From positions 124,001-188,000 of the forward strand of contig JADJMD010000013.1 in NCBI GenBank assembly GCA_016709765.1: a stretch of DNA of 64,000 bases, in the 5' to 3' direction. This document shows, piece by piece, positions 18,042-26,914 of the stretch. Numbering within the stretch: position 1 is the first letter of the stretch; each line of letters starts with the position of its first letter. Both the position numbers and the translations under genes were made by a program. Source of the DNA: Ignavibacteriales bacterium. Its GTDB lineage: Bacteria > Bacteroidota > Ignavibacteria > Ignavibacteriales > Ignavibacteriaceae. The notes beneath the pieces were generated by a model. That model searched no databases, was not told the origin of the DNA, and worked only from the letters and a program-made list of their open reading frames with translations.

Positions 18042-18560
18042 TATTTTCCTGAGATAATTTTTTTAGTCTATTCATTATTTTTTGAAATGCAGCACAACAA
18101 GAATTGTGCTAATTAAATTTAGTCGCTTAGTAAGAAGTAAAAATAATTTAAAATGTGTAATGACTATACCAGAATTCATTTTTCATTATGAACTATCATA
18201 TAACGGTAATATAATTCTACAATAGTTGTGATTGTGAATATACTTTTAAGTCATGTTATGATCCAAAATAAAAATAATTTTCTCATTTTAGTATTTTTTT
18301 TGTGAATTAATCTTTGAATAGTCATTACTTACCTGTTTTTGATGGCATGAATATTGTTTTTTAAGGTAATAAAAATTTTTAATTAGCAGTATAGTGCTTA
18401 ATTTAAAGTCCAATGGGCGCATTCTACAGCATTGGTTGTTTTCGGCACTAGCTTTCCAACTTGAAATGAGAGTTTTGCATAGCTATTTGAACTATTTAAT
18501 TATAACATTATTTTATATCATTAGTTTATTCTCTATTCATTTTTTAAATAAGAACCCTAT
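18042..18560. other. AT-rich intergenic region between the two divergent arms of the polysaccharide locus
   Basis: No gene seen. It must hold the promoter of the long plus-strand operon. A short, less AT-rich patch near 18410-18475 stands out from the surroundings. I see no JUMPstart/ops element (GGCGGTAG) and no clear TAnnTTTG motif that I would commit to. Confidence 0.5.
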
Positions 18561-19172
18561 ATGAAAATAGTATTTTTTATTCTTTTTGCAACCCTTTGCG
18601 TATTTATAAGTCTAAATTCATATGCACAGAAAATAAGTCCAGGCGATGGAGTAAGAATAGCTTTTCTCGATATTGGAGATGTGATTACTGGCGATTATTA
18701 TATTCAACCAAACGGTTTACTAAATTTACCACAAATTGGTATTATAAATACAACTAATAAAGATTTTAAGGAAATTAAATCAGAAATAGAATCTCGTTAT
18801 GATTCGTTATATAGAGATCCTCATTTAAGTGTTAATGCATTATTTAGAATAAACATCCTTGGAGAGGTAACAAACCCCGGGTTTTATTATGTCTCCGACT
18901 CAGAGAAATTTACTGCAATACTAGCATTTGCTGGCGGACCAAGAGAGACTGCGGATTTAGGTGATATAGTGCTGATAAGAGACTTTGAAGCAATTGAGAT
19001 TGATGTGGAAACAATAATTGAGAAAGGCAGAAATGCTTCGGACTTAGGATTGCAGTCCGGAGATCAAATATATGTCCCAAGAAGATGGTGGGCAGATAAT
19101 TCGGGAGTGGTCACGACAATTATTTCCATTGTTGCACTTGCCATAACCACTTACGCAGTCTTTTTTCAATAA
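18561..19172 (+). CDS. Polysaccharide export protein (Wza-like, SLBB domain)
   Basis: 203-residue periplasmic/outer-membrane export component. A signal peptide (MKIVFFILFATLCVFISLNSYAQ) without a lipobox cysteine is followed by the Poly_export domain (about 25-95, with PGDGVRIAFLDIGD and YYIQPNGLLNLPQIG), an SLBB domain (about 97-175, with ILGEVTNPGFYYV and AGGPRETADL), and a C-terminal hydrophobic helix (VVTTIISIVALAITTYAVFF) that may cross the outer membrane like the Wza C-terminal helix. It is about half the length of E. coli Wza, carrying one SLBB. It lies 36 bases upstream of the Wzc-like kinase; together they form the export channel and its regulator. Confidence 0.9.
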   Translation: MKIVFFILFATLCVFISLNSYAQKISPGDGVRIAFLDIGDVITGDYYIQPNGLLNLPQIGIINTTNKDFKEIKSEIESRYDSLYRDPHLSVNALFRINILGEVTNPGFYYVSDSEKFTAILAFAGGPRETADLGDIVLIRDFEAIEIDVETIIEKGRNASDLGLQSGDQIYVPRRWWADNSGVVTTIISIVALAITTYAVFFQ

Positions 19173-19208
19173 ATAGTTCAAATTAGTATTAGGAAGAAAA
19201 TCTTAATT

Positions 19209-21794
19209 ATGGTCGAAAAATTTTCTAAGAATTATAAAAAAGAGAAATCTCTTTTAGAGATATTAAATATTGTTTATCAGGGGCGTACAAAAATAATATC
19301 GTCTGTAATTATTTTTCTAATTCTGGCTTTTTTATATAATCTGTTTTCTTCACCGGTTTTTGAATCTACAGCCCTGCTTAAAAAAGAAGCTGCCGACAAT
19401 AACGGGGGACAGAGGGATGAGCTTTATGAAATTGTCAAACTACAAACTTCAGATCTGCTCGAAACAGAAATGGAGCTTATAAAAACCAATGAAGTATTAG
19501 GTAGAGTAATTAATGAATTAAAGCTGTATATTGAGTTAAATGAGATAATTGACCGGAATGGAAATTCCTACAAACTAAATAATGTTTTTACTGATTTTCC
19601 TGATTCTGGGAATAACTATGCCAAAGAAATTTCATTTAATCTCCCGATTTTTAAAAATTTTAAGTTAATAGATGAAAATATAGAGTTGGTAGTTTACATA
19701 AAAAAAATAGGGGAAAAACATTTTGAATTGTGGAACGCTAAAGAAAATAAATTGATCACAATTATGAGTGATTCATTTGTAGGTGATTCAGATACACTAA
19801 AAGAATATTATGATGCTGATTCTCTTGATTTGACAAAACCATTGAAAGAAAATAAAAACTGGGTGACTGCAAATACCGATTTTGCCAGGTTCGAATTTAG
19901 CTGGAATAGTGCTCCTATAGGGAGTAAAATTGCATTTAGCATTAAAAACTACCGTAAATTTATATTGAATTTTAGTAAAGGGATTAATGTTTCGCGAGTG
20001 GGTCATACAGATGTGTTTGCTCTAAGTGTTCAGTCATCCTCTCCATTAGCTAGCAAAATAATAGCCGATCACATAATTCATAACTTCAGAGAAGTGAGAA
20101 TGGAACAGCAAAAGCAAACAGTTCGTTACTCATTTCAGTTTGTAGATGAACAACTAACCGAAGTTCAAAAAAAACTATTAGATGCAGAAAGTAACCTAAG
20201 CAACTTCAAAGGTAGTGGGAAAATAATGAGTATTGATCAAAATACTCAGGAACTTCTTAATTACCAGAGCACTCTAGAAGCAGAGCGATTACAGACAGAT
20301 CTTCTTCTTTCCAATTATAAGGACAAAGCTGAAGCAATGAGAAAGGAGCTTGAGTCAAGTAGATTTTTTGATCAAAGTTTTCTTGAACCTTCTGGGGAAA
20401 GTTCGGGTGAATCACCATTTTCGGGCTTAATGAGTCGTCTTTCAGAACTGGAACTTCAAAAACTTGAACTTATCCAAAAACGTACAGAAAAACATCCTGA
20501 TGTGATAGCGTTGGATGAACAAATCCGTTCTGTAAAGGAAAAATTAGCTGGTTATAACCAGAACACATTAACAGCATACAAAATTATTATCAGCACCTTA
20601 GAGAATAAACTTCGAAAAATTGATAACTTAATGTCCGGTTATGATGTTAAGATGCAACGATTACCTGCACAAGAGACTCAAATGGCAAGATTAGTTAGAG
20701 AAAAAGACGTTTATGAAAAAATATTTAAGTTGCTACTTGATAAACGTGAAGAGATGAGAGTGGCTGAGCTATCTCAATTGCAGGATATTATTATTGTTGA
20801 TCACCCTTATTTACCAATAAAACCTATTCAACCAAAAAAAGCCCTAAATATGTTAATTGGATTATTTTTTGGTGGATTTATTGGTATTGTTGCTGTTTTC
20901 CTAGTTCAATTAATGAAGTCAAGACACATAGATTTAGATTATTTAGAAGATGAATTAGGAATGTCAATATTAGCCTTAATTCCAAATTTTGATAAATCCA
21001 TTCTAAATAGAATGAAAAAATCAAATGAAGAAAAAGATAAGTTTGTGACTCTGCAACCTGATAATACAGGAATTAGCGAATCTTATAGGTTGCTAAATAC
21101 GAAATTGTCTCATCTAGATTTAAGAGACAAAACAATTATGGTTACAAGTTGTGAAGAAAATACAGGTAAAACTACTATAGTTGCAAACCTGGCTATTACT
21201 ATGGCTTTAAATGATAAAAACATTTTAATTATCGATTGTGATCTAAGAAAAGGTGAACTATCTAAGATGTTCGATATTTTTCATAACTCACCAGGATTAA
21301 TTGATTTTCTTGAAAAGGGCGGTTCTCCTGCGGTTTATAACAAGTTATTAAAGAAAATATATATTATACCATCTGGTGGATTAAGAGAAAATTCAAGTAT
21401 ACTACTAAGTTCAGAAAGGATGAAATCAATTTTTGAAAAAATCAATACATCTACATATGACTATGTTATAATTGATACACCTCCCGTGACAAGAGTTGTT
21501 GATACGCTCGTTTTAGGTCAATATGTAAAGAACGCCATACTAATTGTACGACCTGATACCAGTATCAAAGATGCAGTAATTGGAGGAATACAGGATATGA
21601 GACATGCACAAATTAAGATACTTGGAGTTATAGCTAATGCTACAGAGATTCAGAGTTCTTATCGCTATCGCTATAGTTATGGGTATGGTTACGGCTATGG
21701 GAATGGAAATTTTCAAGAACTTAAAGGTGGTGGGCACATAGTCAAAAAAGTAGGTTCAATGATACGAAAAAAATCTAAAGTGAATTCCTCCTGA
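19209..21794 (+). CDS. Wzc-like polysaccharide co-polymerase and tyrosine autokinase
   Basis: 861-residue inner-membrane protein controlling chain length and export. TM1 (about 34-52) and TM2 (about 546-567) bracket a periplasmic Wzz domain with a long coiled coil (about 295-510) that is followed by PIKPIQPKKALN. The cytoplasmic BY-kinase domain has Walker A EENTGKTT (about 648-655), Walker A' DCDLRKGELS (about 676-685) and Walker B VIIDTPPV (about 752-759). A tyrosine cluster (RYRYSYGYGYGYGNG, about 818-832) is the autophosphorylation tail. The Walker A reads CEENTGKTT instead of the common SPGEGKS/T, but lysine-threonine are kept. The next gene is 454 bases away, so the export pair may form its own unit. 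Confidence 0.93.
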   Translation: MVEKFSKNYKKEKSLLEILNIVYQGRTKIISSVIIFLILAFLYNLFSSPVFESTALLKKEAADNNGGQRDELYEIVKLQTSDLLETEMELIKTNEVLGRVINELKLYIELNEIIDRNGNSYKLNNVFTDFPDSGNNYAKEISFNLPIFKNFKLIDENIELVVYIKKIGEKHFELWNAKENKLITIMSDSFVGDSDTLKEYYDADSLDLTKPLKENKNWVTANTDFARFEFSWNSAPIGSKIAFSIKNYRKFILNFSKGINVSRVGHTDVFALSVQSSSPLASKIIADHIIHNFREVRMEQQKQTVRYSFQFVDEQLTEVQKKLLDAESNLSNFKGSGKIMSIDQNTQELLNYQSTLEAERLQTDLLLSNYKDKAEAMRKELESSRFFDQSFLEPSGESSGESPFSGLMSRLSELELQKLELIQKRTEKHPDVIALDEQIRSVKEKLAGYNQNTLTAYKIIISTLENKLRKIDNLMSGYDVKMQRLPAQETQMARLVREKDVYEKIFKLLLDKREEMRVAELSQLQDIIIVDHPYLPIKPIQPKKALNMLIGLFFGGFIGIVAVFLVQLMKSRHIDLDYLEDELGMSILALIPNFDKSILNRMKKSNEEKDKFVTLQPDNTGISESYRLLNTKLSHLDLRDKTIMVTSCEENTGKTTIVANLAITMALNDKNILIIDCDLRKGELSKMFDIFHNSPGLIDFLEKGGSPAVYNKLLKKIYIIPSGGLRENSSILLSSERMKSIFEKINTSTYDYVIIDTPPVTRVVDTLVLGQYVKNAILIVRPDTSIKDAVIGGIQDMRHAQIKILGVIANATEIQSSYRYRYSYGYGYGYGNGNFQELKGGGHIVKKVGSMIRKKSKVNSS

Positions 21795-22248
21795 TTTATT
21801 ATCCTTTCTTAATCAAATTGATGTAAGACCGAAAGATTTAATGTAAATGCATTCAGGATATTTGATTTTATAACTTTTAAATAAGTGCCTTTTTGGTTTC
21901 TTATAAAATGGGATTTAATACTGTAAAAGTTGAAAATAGACTAAGTCGATTTATTTTCCATTTCATTATTTGAGAAAGAAATCATCATTTTGAGACTGGT
22001 GGTAATGAAGATTTATTATGAAGTTCTATAATTTTGTTAGTTTCTTTGGAATTTATATTGGTGTGATATTTAGTATAAAAACTCAAAATCACTACTCTGT
22101 TAGTCGAAGGAATCTCAAAGTAGCAGTTCTCGTTTCTTCTTTATCGAACATTAAATGTTAATTAATGCATGTACCTATCAAGTAGAGTTTCAAAGTTTTT
22201 TTTATAGTAAAACCAAACAAGATATTTATCATCTGAGAATAATGGATT
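21795..22248. other. Intergenic region after the Wzc-like gene
   Basis: No confident gene. A 47-codon open frame at 22018-22161 (plus strand, starting MKFYNFVSFFGIYIG) has no recognisable domain; its second part (NLKVAVLVSS) faintly recalls a glycosyltransferase start and it may be a remnant. No terminator hairpin was seen. Confidence 0.4.
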
Positions 22249-22755
22249 ATGATTAAAAGTATTTTTAGTAGATTTTTATTAAGCCTCTCATTTATTGCAC
22301 CTTTTGGATATAGTTTTAGACCTTGGTTGCATAAGATTAGAGGTGTTAAAATGGGTAAAAATGTATGGATTGCAAAAGCCGTATATCTAGATGAATTACA
22401 TCCTGAAGATATAGAGATCGGTGATAATTCTATAGTTAACTACAGGACAACAGTTTATACACATTCATATTTTGGTCCAAAGCAGAAAAAAAGTTCAGGA
22501 AAGGTGATAATAGGCAAGGATGTCTACATTGGGCCTCACTGCCTAATTTTACCTGGAGTAAAAATTGGGGATTGTTCTGTAATAAAAGGAGGTACTGTTT
22601 TAACACGAAATGTACCGCCAAATACTTTTTGGGGAATGCCAAACCCCGGACCACTTGCGCGAGTTACTGTTCCACTAACACCTGGCCACACGCAGGAAGA
22701 ATTCGTAAAGGGACTTCGTCCGATCAAAAAAAGGAAGATTACCCCCGATACATAG
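22249..22755 (+). CDS. WcaF/NodL-like hexapeptide-repeat O-acetyltransferase
   Basis: 168-residue left-handed beta-helix acetyltransferase of the putative colanic-acid/maltose acetyltransferase type. Hexapeptide turns include IEIGDNSIVN, VIIGKDVYIGPHCLIL, VKIGDCSVIKGGTVL and VPPNTFWGMPNPGPLARV. A histidine in PHCLILPG is in the place of the usual catalytic histidine. It is expected to O-acetylate a sugar of the repeat unit in the cytoplasm or at the lipid-linked stage. It is followed 53 bases later by an acyl carrier protein gene, so the donor could also be a carrier-bound acyl group; acetyl-CoA is the default for the family. Confidence 0.85.
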   Translation: MIKSIFSRFLLSLSFIAPFGYSFRPWLHKIRGVKMGKNVWIAKAVYLDELHPEDIEIGDNSIVNYRTTVYTHSYFGPKQKKSSGKVIIGKDVYIGPHCLILPGVKIGDCSVIKGGTVLTRNVPPNTFWGMPNPGPLARVTVPLTPGHTQEEFVKGLRPIKKRKITPDT

Positions 22756-22808
22756 TCAGATTAATTTTATAGATTTTTTATAAACATTATTAAAGGAAAG
22801 AAGATATT

Positions 22809-23063
22809 ATGAGTCAAATCGATATAGTTAAAGAATTTATTATAGAAAATTTTCTTTTTGGAGAGGAAGAGCAACTTAAGCTAGATACCGATTTTTTTGA
22901 TAAAGGTATCATAGATTCTACTGGTGTAATAGAATTAGTAAGTTTTTTGGAAGAAACATTTAACATATCTGTTGAAGATGAGGAGTTGATTCCAGATAAT
23001 CTCTCCAGTTTAAAAAATATAGAGGTATTCCTTCAGAAAAAACTTAACCAAAAGGTTGCGTAA
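22809..23063 (+). CDS. Acyl carrier protein-like (phosphopantetheine carrier)
   Basis: 84-residue carrier protein with the four-helix ACP pattern. Serine 37 in GIIDSTGVIEL is the expected phosphopantetheine site; the usual DSL is DST, as in stand-alone carriers that work with amino-acyl or sugar-modifying enzymes. A Shine-Dalgarno AAAGGAAAGAAG precedes the ATG. It ends two bases before an asparagine-synthase-like gene, which implies tight co-expression. It is not the fatty-acid AcpP, whose core motif and context differ. It may carry a hydroxy- or amino-acyl group used to decorate the polysaccharide. Confidence 0.88.
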   Translation: MSQIDIVKEFIIENFLFGEEEQLKLDTDFFDKGIIDSTGVIELVSFLEETFNISVEDEELIPDNLSSLKNIEVFLQKKLNQKVA

Positions 23064-23065
23064 GC

Positions 23066-25048
23066 ATGTGTGCAATTGCAGGTATTGTTAATCTAGGACA
23101 TCAACAACCAATTACTTCTAATGCACTCAGGCGAATGGTCTCAGTTCAGCAATACCGCGGACCAGATGAGACCGGTGCTTATATTGATGATCATATTGGC
23201 CTGGCTCACGCACGGCTAAGTATTATAGATCTCAAGGATGGCACCCAACCAATACATAATGAAGATAAATCTTTATGGATTATTTATAATGGAGAAGTTT
23301 TTAACTATCCAGAGCTTAGAAAAGAATTAATTAGTTGCGGTCATAAATTCTATACTACCAGTGATACGGAAGTAATTTTACATTTATACGAGGAAAAAGG
23401 AATTAATTGTATAAATGAACTGAACGGGCAGTTTGCCTTTGCCATCTGGAATTCAAAAAATAGAACGCTGTTTCTTGTCCGCGATAGAGTTGGGATTGTA
23501 CCTTTACATTATGCTATTCAAAATCAACGATTATACTTCGCTTCTGAAGTAAAAGCTATTTTTGCCAACAATGAAATTAATCGTTCGTTTGATCCCGAAT
23601 CTCTTGATCAAATTTTTACATACTGGACTACACTTCCAGGCAAAACAGCTTTTAGTAACATTAAAGAGCTTCCCCCGGCTCACTACATGCTTATTTCGCA
23701 AAACGAAATTAAAACTGCTAAATACTGGGATCTGGATTTCGCGAGTAATACAGAAACAGTAAAAAGAAAGAGTGATGATTTAGTTAATGAGATATCCGAA
23801 ACACTAATGGATTCAGTTAAAATCCGTTTGCGTGCTGACGTTCCTGTTGGTACTTATCTCAGTGGAGGTTTAGACTCTTCAGCTTTAACTGAGACTGTTA
23901 AAAAGAATTTTAATAATGAACTCCGATCATTCGGAATCAGATTTGAAAATAAAGATTATGATGAAGGTAGATTTCAGAATGAAGTGGTCGATTTTCTTAA
24001 AGTTAATCACTCAGAAATTATAGCAAGCAATGATGCCATTGGAGCGAATTTAGAAAATGTTTTATGGCATACAGAAAAACCATTACTAAGAACAGGGCCT
24101 ATTCCGTTATATATTTTATCTGGCTTGGTTAATCAGAGTGGTTATAAAGTTGTACTAACTGGCGAAGGTGCTGATGAAATTTTTGGCGGCTATGATATAT
24201 TCAAAGAAGCAAAAATCAGAAATTTTTGGGCGAAGGATCCTGATTCCAAACTCAGACCATTACTTCTTGGAAGATTGTATCCATATATATTTAAAGATGA
24301 TCGATTAAAACAAACACTTATCGCTTTCTTTAAAAACGGAATTGATAATCCCGACGATCCTTTCTTTTCACACAATATCAGATGGAAGAATACCAGTAAA
24401 ATAAAAAACTTTTTCTCTAATCAGGTTAAAGATTCAACCCAAAATTATGATAGCTATTCAGAGTTGATGAAATTATTGCCTGCTAAGTATTTTTACTGGG
24501 ATACTGTAACCAAATCACAGTTTTTAGAATCGCTGATCTTTCTTAGTAATTACCTGTTGTCGTCGCAAGGGGATAGGGTTGCTATGGCTCACTCCGTTGA
24601 GTTAAGGGTTCCCTATCTCGATCATAGAGTTATCGAGCTTCTAGGGAAAGTAAATTCTGAGATCAAAATAAACGGATTAAATGAAAAATACCTACTGAAG
24701 CAAGTATTTAAAAACCGACTTCCTTCAAACATTATAAGAAGATGGAAAAATCCTTACAGAGCACCAATAAATAAAGCCCTTTTAAGTAACAATCTTAATT
24801 TAGTAAAGGATTACTGTTCAGAAGATGCCTTAAAAAGAACTGGAATATTTGATCCCTTTAAAGTTATGAAACTTTTCAACAAACTTGGAAAATTAGATAA
24901 AGCGGGTGAGTTCGATGAAATGGCATTGGTTGGAATTTTATCCACTCAAATAATTTATAAAAATTTTATTGAAGACTTTCAGATTAGTGATGATAGTGCT
25001 GGGAAATTCGATACGTTTTTTGATCATAGATCTGTTAATGAAAAATAA
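23066..25048 (+). CDS. asnB: Asparagine synthase (glutamine-hydrolysing)-type amidotransferase, copy 1
   Basis: 660-residue class II glutamine amidotransferase. Mature cysteine 2 (MCAIAG) is the glutaminase nucleophile, with YRGPDETG, ARLSIIDL and YNGEVFNY as glutamine-binding segments. The C-terminal half has the ATP-pyrophosphatase loop LSGGLDSSAL (about 264-273) and GEGADEIFGGYD. In O-antigen and capsule loci such proteins (WbpS, WbmI) commonly amidate the carboxyl group of uronic acids instead of aspartate, which fits the diacetamido-uronate genes in this locus. It is directly coupled to the ACP gene, so an acyl group on the carrier could also be the acceptor. True asparagine synthesis remains possible. 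Confidence 0.9.
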   Translation: MCAIAGIVNLGHQQPITSNALRRMVSVQQYRGPDETGAYIDDHIGLAHARLSIIDLKDGTQPIHNEDKSLWIIYNGEVFNYPELRKELISCGHKFYTTSDTEVILHLYEEKGINCINELNGQFAFAIWNSKNRTLFLVRDRVGIVPLHYAIQNQRLYFASEVKAIFANNEINRSFDPESLDQIFTYWTTLPGKTAFSNIKELPPAHYMLISQNEIKTAKYWDLDFASNTETVKRKSDDLVNEISETLMDSVKIRLRADVPVGTYLSGGLDSSALTETVKKNFNNELRSFGIRFENKDYDEGRFQNEVVDFLKVNHSEIIASNDAIGANLENVLWHTEKPLLRTGPIPLYILSGLVNQSGYKVVLTGEGADEIFGGYDIFKEAKIRNFWAKDPDSKLRPLLLGRLYPYIFKDDRLKQTLIAFFKNGIDNPDDPFFSHNIRWKNTSKIKNFFSNQVKDSTQNYDSYSELMKLLPAKYFYWDTVTKSQFLESLIFLSNYLLSSQGDRVAMAHSVELRVPYLDHRVIELLGKVNSEIKINGLNEKYLLKQVFKNRLPSNIIRRWKNPYRAPINKALLSNNLNLVKDYCSEDALKRTGIFDPFKVMKLFNKLGKLDKAGEFDEMALVGILSTQIIYKNFIEDFQISDDSAGKFDTFFDHRSVNEK

Positions 25049-25423
25049 AATAATGTTTTATGGAAGATTTTTATTTAAGCATGAGTATATTTGACTAATT
25101 CTTCATTTACTCAAAAGATTTGAAGTTATTATCTAAATTCCTGAAGTTGTAGAATGTGCAATTGAAGGAGTTTTAGATGAGATATTTACAGAAGCAATAA
25201 AAGAAAAAATAGTATTAACTTATAACACTGATAATACATAAGAAAAAAAATTATGACTTGCAGAAATAAACTCGTGATTTACAAAATTCTTCAATTTATT
25301 GAATTCAGGAAAAAACTTGAAGTAAATCAGACAGGTAAATAGGTGGTAAAAGATTCTAAATCATCAACAAAAAGCTAAACAAGTATAATATATTAACAGC
25401 AATAAAAATGTAAGGTTAAAAAT
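25049..25423. other. Intergenic region between amidotransferase and NadE-like genes
   Basis: No intact gene. An open stretch at about 25142-25241 on the plus strand reads PEVVECAIEGVLDEIFTEAI and then stops, without a start codon; it looks coding and may be the end of a deleted gene, but I cannot name it. The rest is AT-rich with several stops in all frames. Confidence 0.4.
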
Positions 25424-26380
25424 ATGAATTTCACAAAAGATTCAATAAAAATTGATCCGGCTAAAGAATTTGAAAAAATTAGCTTAAAACTTAAAGAAGA
25501 TGTGGGTAAGAAACTAAGGAAAAGAGGAGCTGTTATTGGGATAAGTGGTGGTATCGATTCATCAGTTTGTTTGGCAATTTGTGCTAAAACTTTTGGACCA
25601 GACCGCGTATTAGGTGTAATGATGCCGGAAAACGATTCCAATCCTGACAGTCTTGAGTTGGCAAAAAAACTTTCTGCTAAGTATCAAACAAAATATGTTG
25701 TTGAAAATATGACGGAGGCTTTAGAAGGATTTGGCTGCTACAATAGAAGAGATGAAGCGATTAAAAAAGTCTTCCCTGAGTTTAATAGTAAATACAAAGC
25801 AAAAATTACTTTACCAACTAATTTGATGGAAAAAGAAACATTAAACGTTTTTCAATTAACCATTATTACTCCTGACGGTGAAACAAAATCAGAAAGAATA
25901 CCCCTTAAAGAATATTTGCAAATAGTTGCGGCTTCAAACTTTAAGCAACGAAGCAGGATGTGTATGCTTTATTATCATGCTGAAGCAAGGAATTATGCCG
26001 TAATAGGTACGGGTAATAAGAATGAACATGAACAAGGATTCTTCGTAAAATATGGTGATGGTGGATCAGATATTAAACCAATATCTCATTTATTTAAATC
26101 TCAGGTATTTCAACTTGCCGATTATCTGGAAGTGCCCGAGGAAATCTGTCAAAGGATTCCTACAACCGACACATACAGTGCAGAACAAACACAGGAAGAA
26201 TTTTTTTATAGGGTTCCATTTGATATTCTTGACAGAGTTTGGTTTGGATGGGAAAAAGGTGTAACATCAAAGCAAATTGCGGAAGCCTTAGAACTGACTA
26301 AAGATAATGTTGAATCAATTATCCATGATACGCAGCGAAAAATCAGAACGACTGAGTATCTCAGAATGAATCCGCTTTAA
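25424..26380 (+). CDS. NAD(+) synthase-like ATP-pyrophosphatase (NadE family) in a polysaccharide locus
   Basis: 318-residue adenylating enzyme of the NadE family, without a glutaminase domain. The P-loop SGGIDSS, GTGNKNEHEQGFFVKY and KYGDGGSDIKPISHLFKSQV match NadE, which adenylates nicotinate-adenine dinucleotide and adds ammonia. The usual PPTADLWxxQTDE region is here PTTDTYSAEQTQEEF, and there is an added segment of about 60 residues (about 105-165) before the RSRMCMLYYHAE helix. These changes and the location between two asparagine-synthase-type genes suggest a paralogue that amidates another carboxylate, perhaps a sugar or carrier-bound acid. A housekeeping NadE is the alternative, and nothing in the sequence excludes it. 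Confidence 0.8.
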   Translation: MNFTKDSIKIDPAKEFEKISLKLKEDVGKKLRKRGAVIGISGGIDSSVCLAICAKTFGPDRVLGVMMPENDSNPDSLELAKKLSAKYQTKYVVENMTEALEGFGCYNRRDEAIKKVFPEFNSKYKAKITLPTNLMEKETLNVFQLTIITPDGETKSERIPLKEYLQIVAASNFKQRSRMCMLYYHAEARNYAVIGTGNKNEHEQGFFVKYGDGGSDIKPISHLFKSQVFQLADYLEVPEEICQRIPTTDTYSAEQTQEEFFYRVPFDILDRVWFGWEKGVTSKQIAEALELTKDNVESIIHDTQRKIRTTEYLRMNPL

Positions 26381-26472
26381 TTATATCTGATTTGGATTTG
26401 TGCAATTATATAATTAAAGTTAAAGAAATTTATTTATGAAATTACTGCTGCAATCAAAAATTGGTGTTTATT

Positions 26473-26892
26473 ATGATAGTTGATCATATTGGAATAGTTG
26501 TTAACTCAATTGAAAAGAGTATAGAGTACTGGGAAAATACCTTCGGTTATAAGCAGATGACAGAAATTGTTATCAATACGCGACAGAAAGTTAAAGTAGT
26601 TTTTTTGAATAAGGAAAATTCACTTCTTATTAAATTGATAGAACCAACTGATGAAACATCACCGGTATTTAGAAACGCAAGAAAAGGTGGTGGATTGCAT
26701 CATTTGGGATTTCGATGTACAGATATTAACCAAGAAATAATAAGACTTAAAGATTTAGGGTTGCGTGTTATAACAAATCCTCAGCCCGGCGAAGCTTTTG
26801 AAAATAATCAGATTGCTTTTTTATTAGGAAATCAGGCGTTAAATATTGAATTAATTGATACTGAAAAAAAAGCCAGAAAAATTATTAAATAA
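26473..26892 (+). CDS. VOC superfamily protein (glyoxalase/methylmalonyl-CoA epimerase-like)
   Basis: 139-residue vicinal-oxygen-chelate protein with two beta-alpha-beta-beta-beta modules. VDHIGIVV supplies the first metal histidine, LHHLGFRCTDI the second, and the ending ALNIELIDT the glutamate, a pattern seen in methylmalonyl-CoA epimerase and lactoylglutathione lyase relatives. The ATG at 26473 is chosen because it starts the VOC fold; an upstream TTG adds four unlikely residues. It is 22 bases upstream of the deacetylase-glycosyltransferase fusion. A role in preparing a 2-substituted acyl group for the carrier protein is only a guess from position. The MeaB at the window start is 25 kb away and not an operon partner. 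Confidence 0.82.
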   Translation: MIVDHIGIVVNSIEKSIEYWENTFGYKQMTEIVINTRQKVKVVFLNKENSLLIKLIEPTDETSPVFRNARKGGGLHHLGFRCTDINQEIIRLKDLGLRVITNPQPGEAFENNQIAFLLGNQALNIELIDTEKKARKIIK

Positions 26893-26914
26893 TGGATAGC
26901 TCGAATAAATAACT

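Noticed and set aside
18042..18560. JUMPstart/ops element expected upstream of a long polysaccharide operon
   Set aside because: No GGCGGTAG core or close variant found.
26436..26483. Possible 15-codon leader peptide before the VOC gene (MKLLLQSKIGVYYDS)
   Set aside because: Too short, no Shine-Dalgarno, and no further sign of attenuation.
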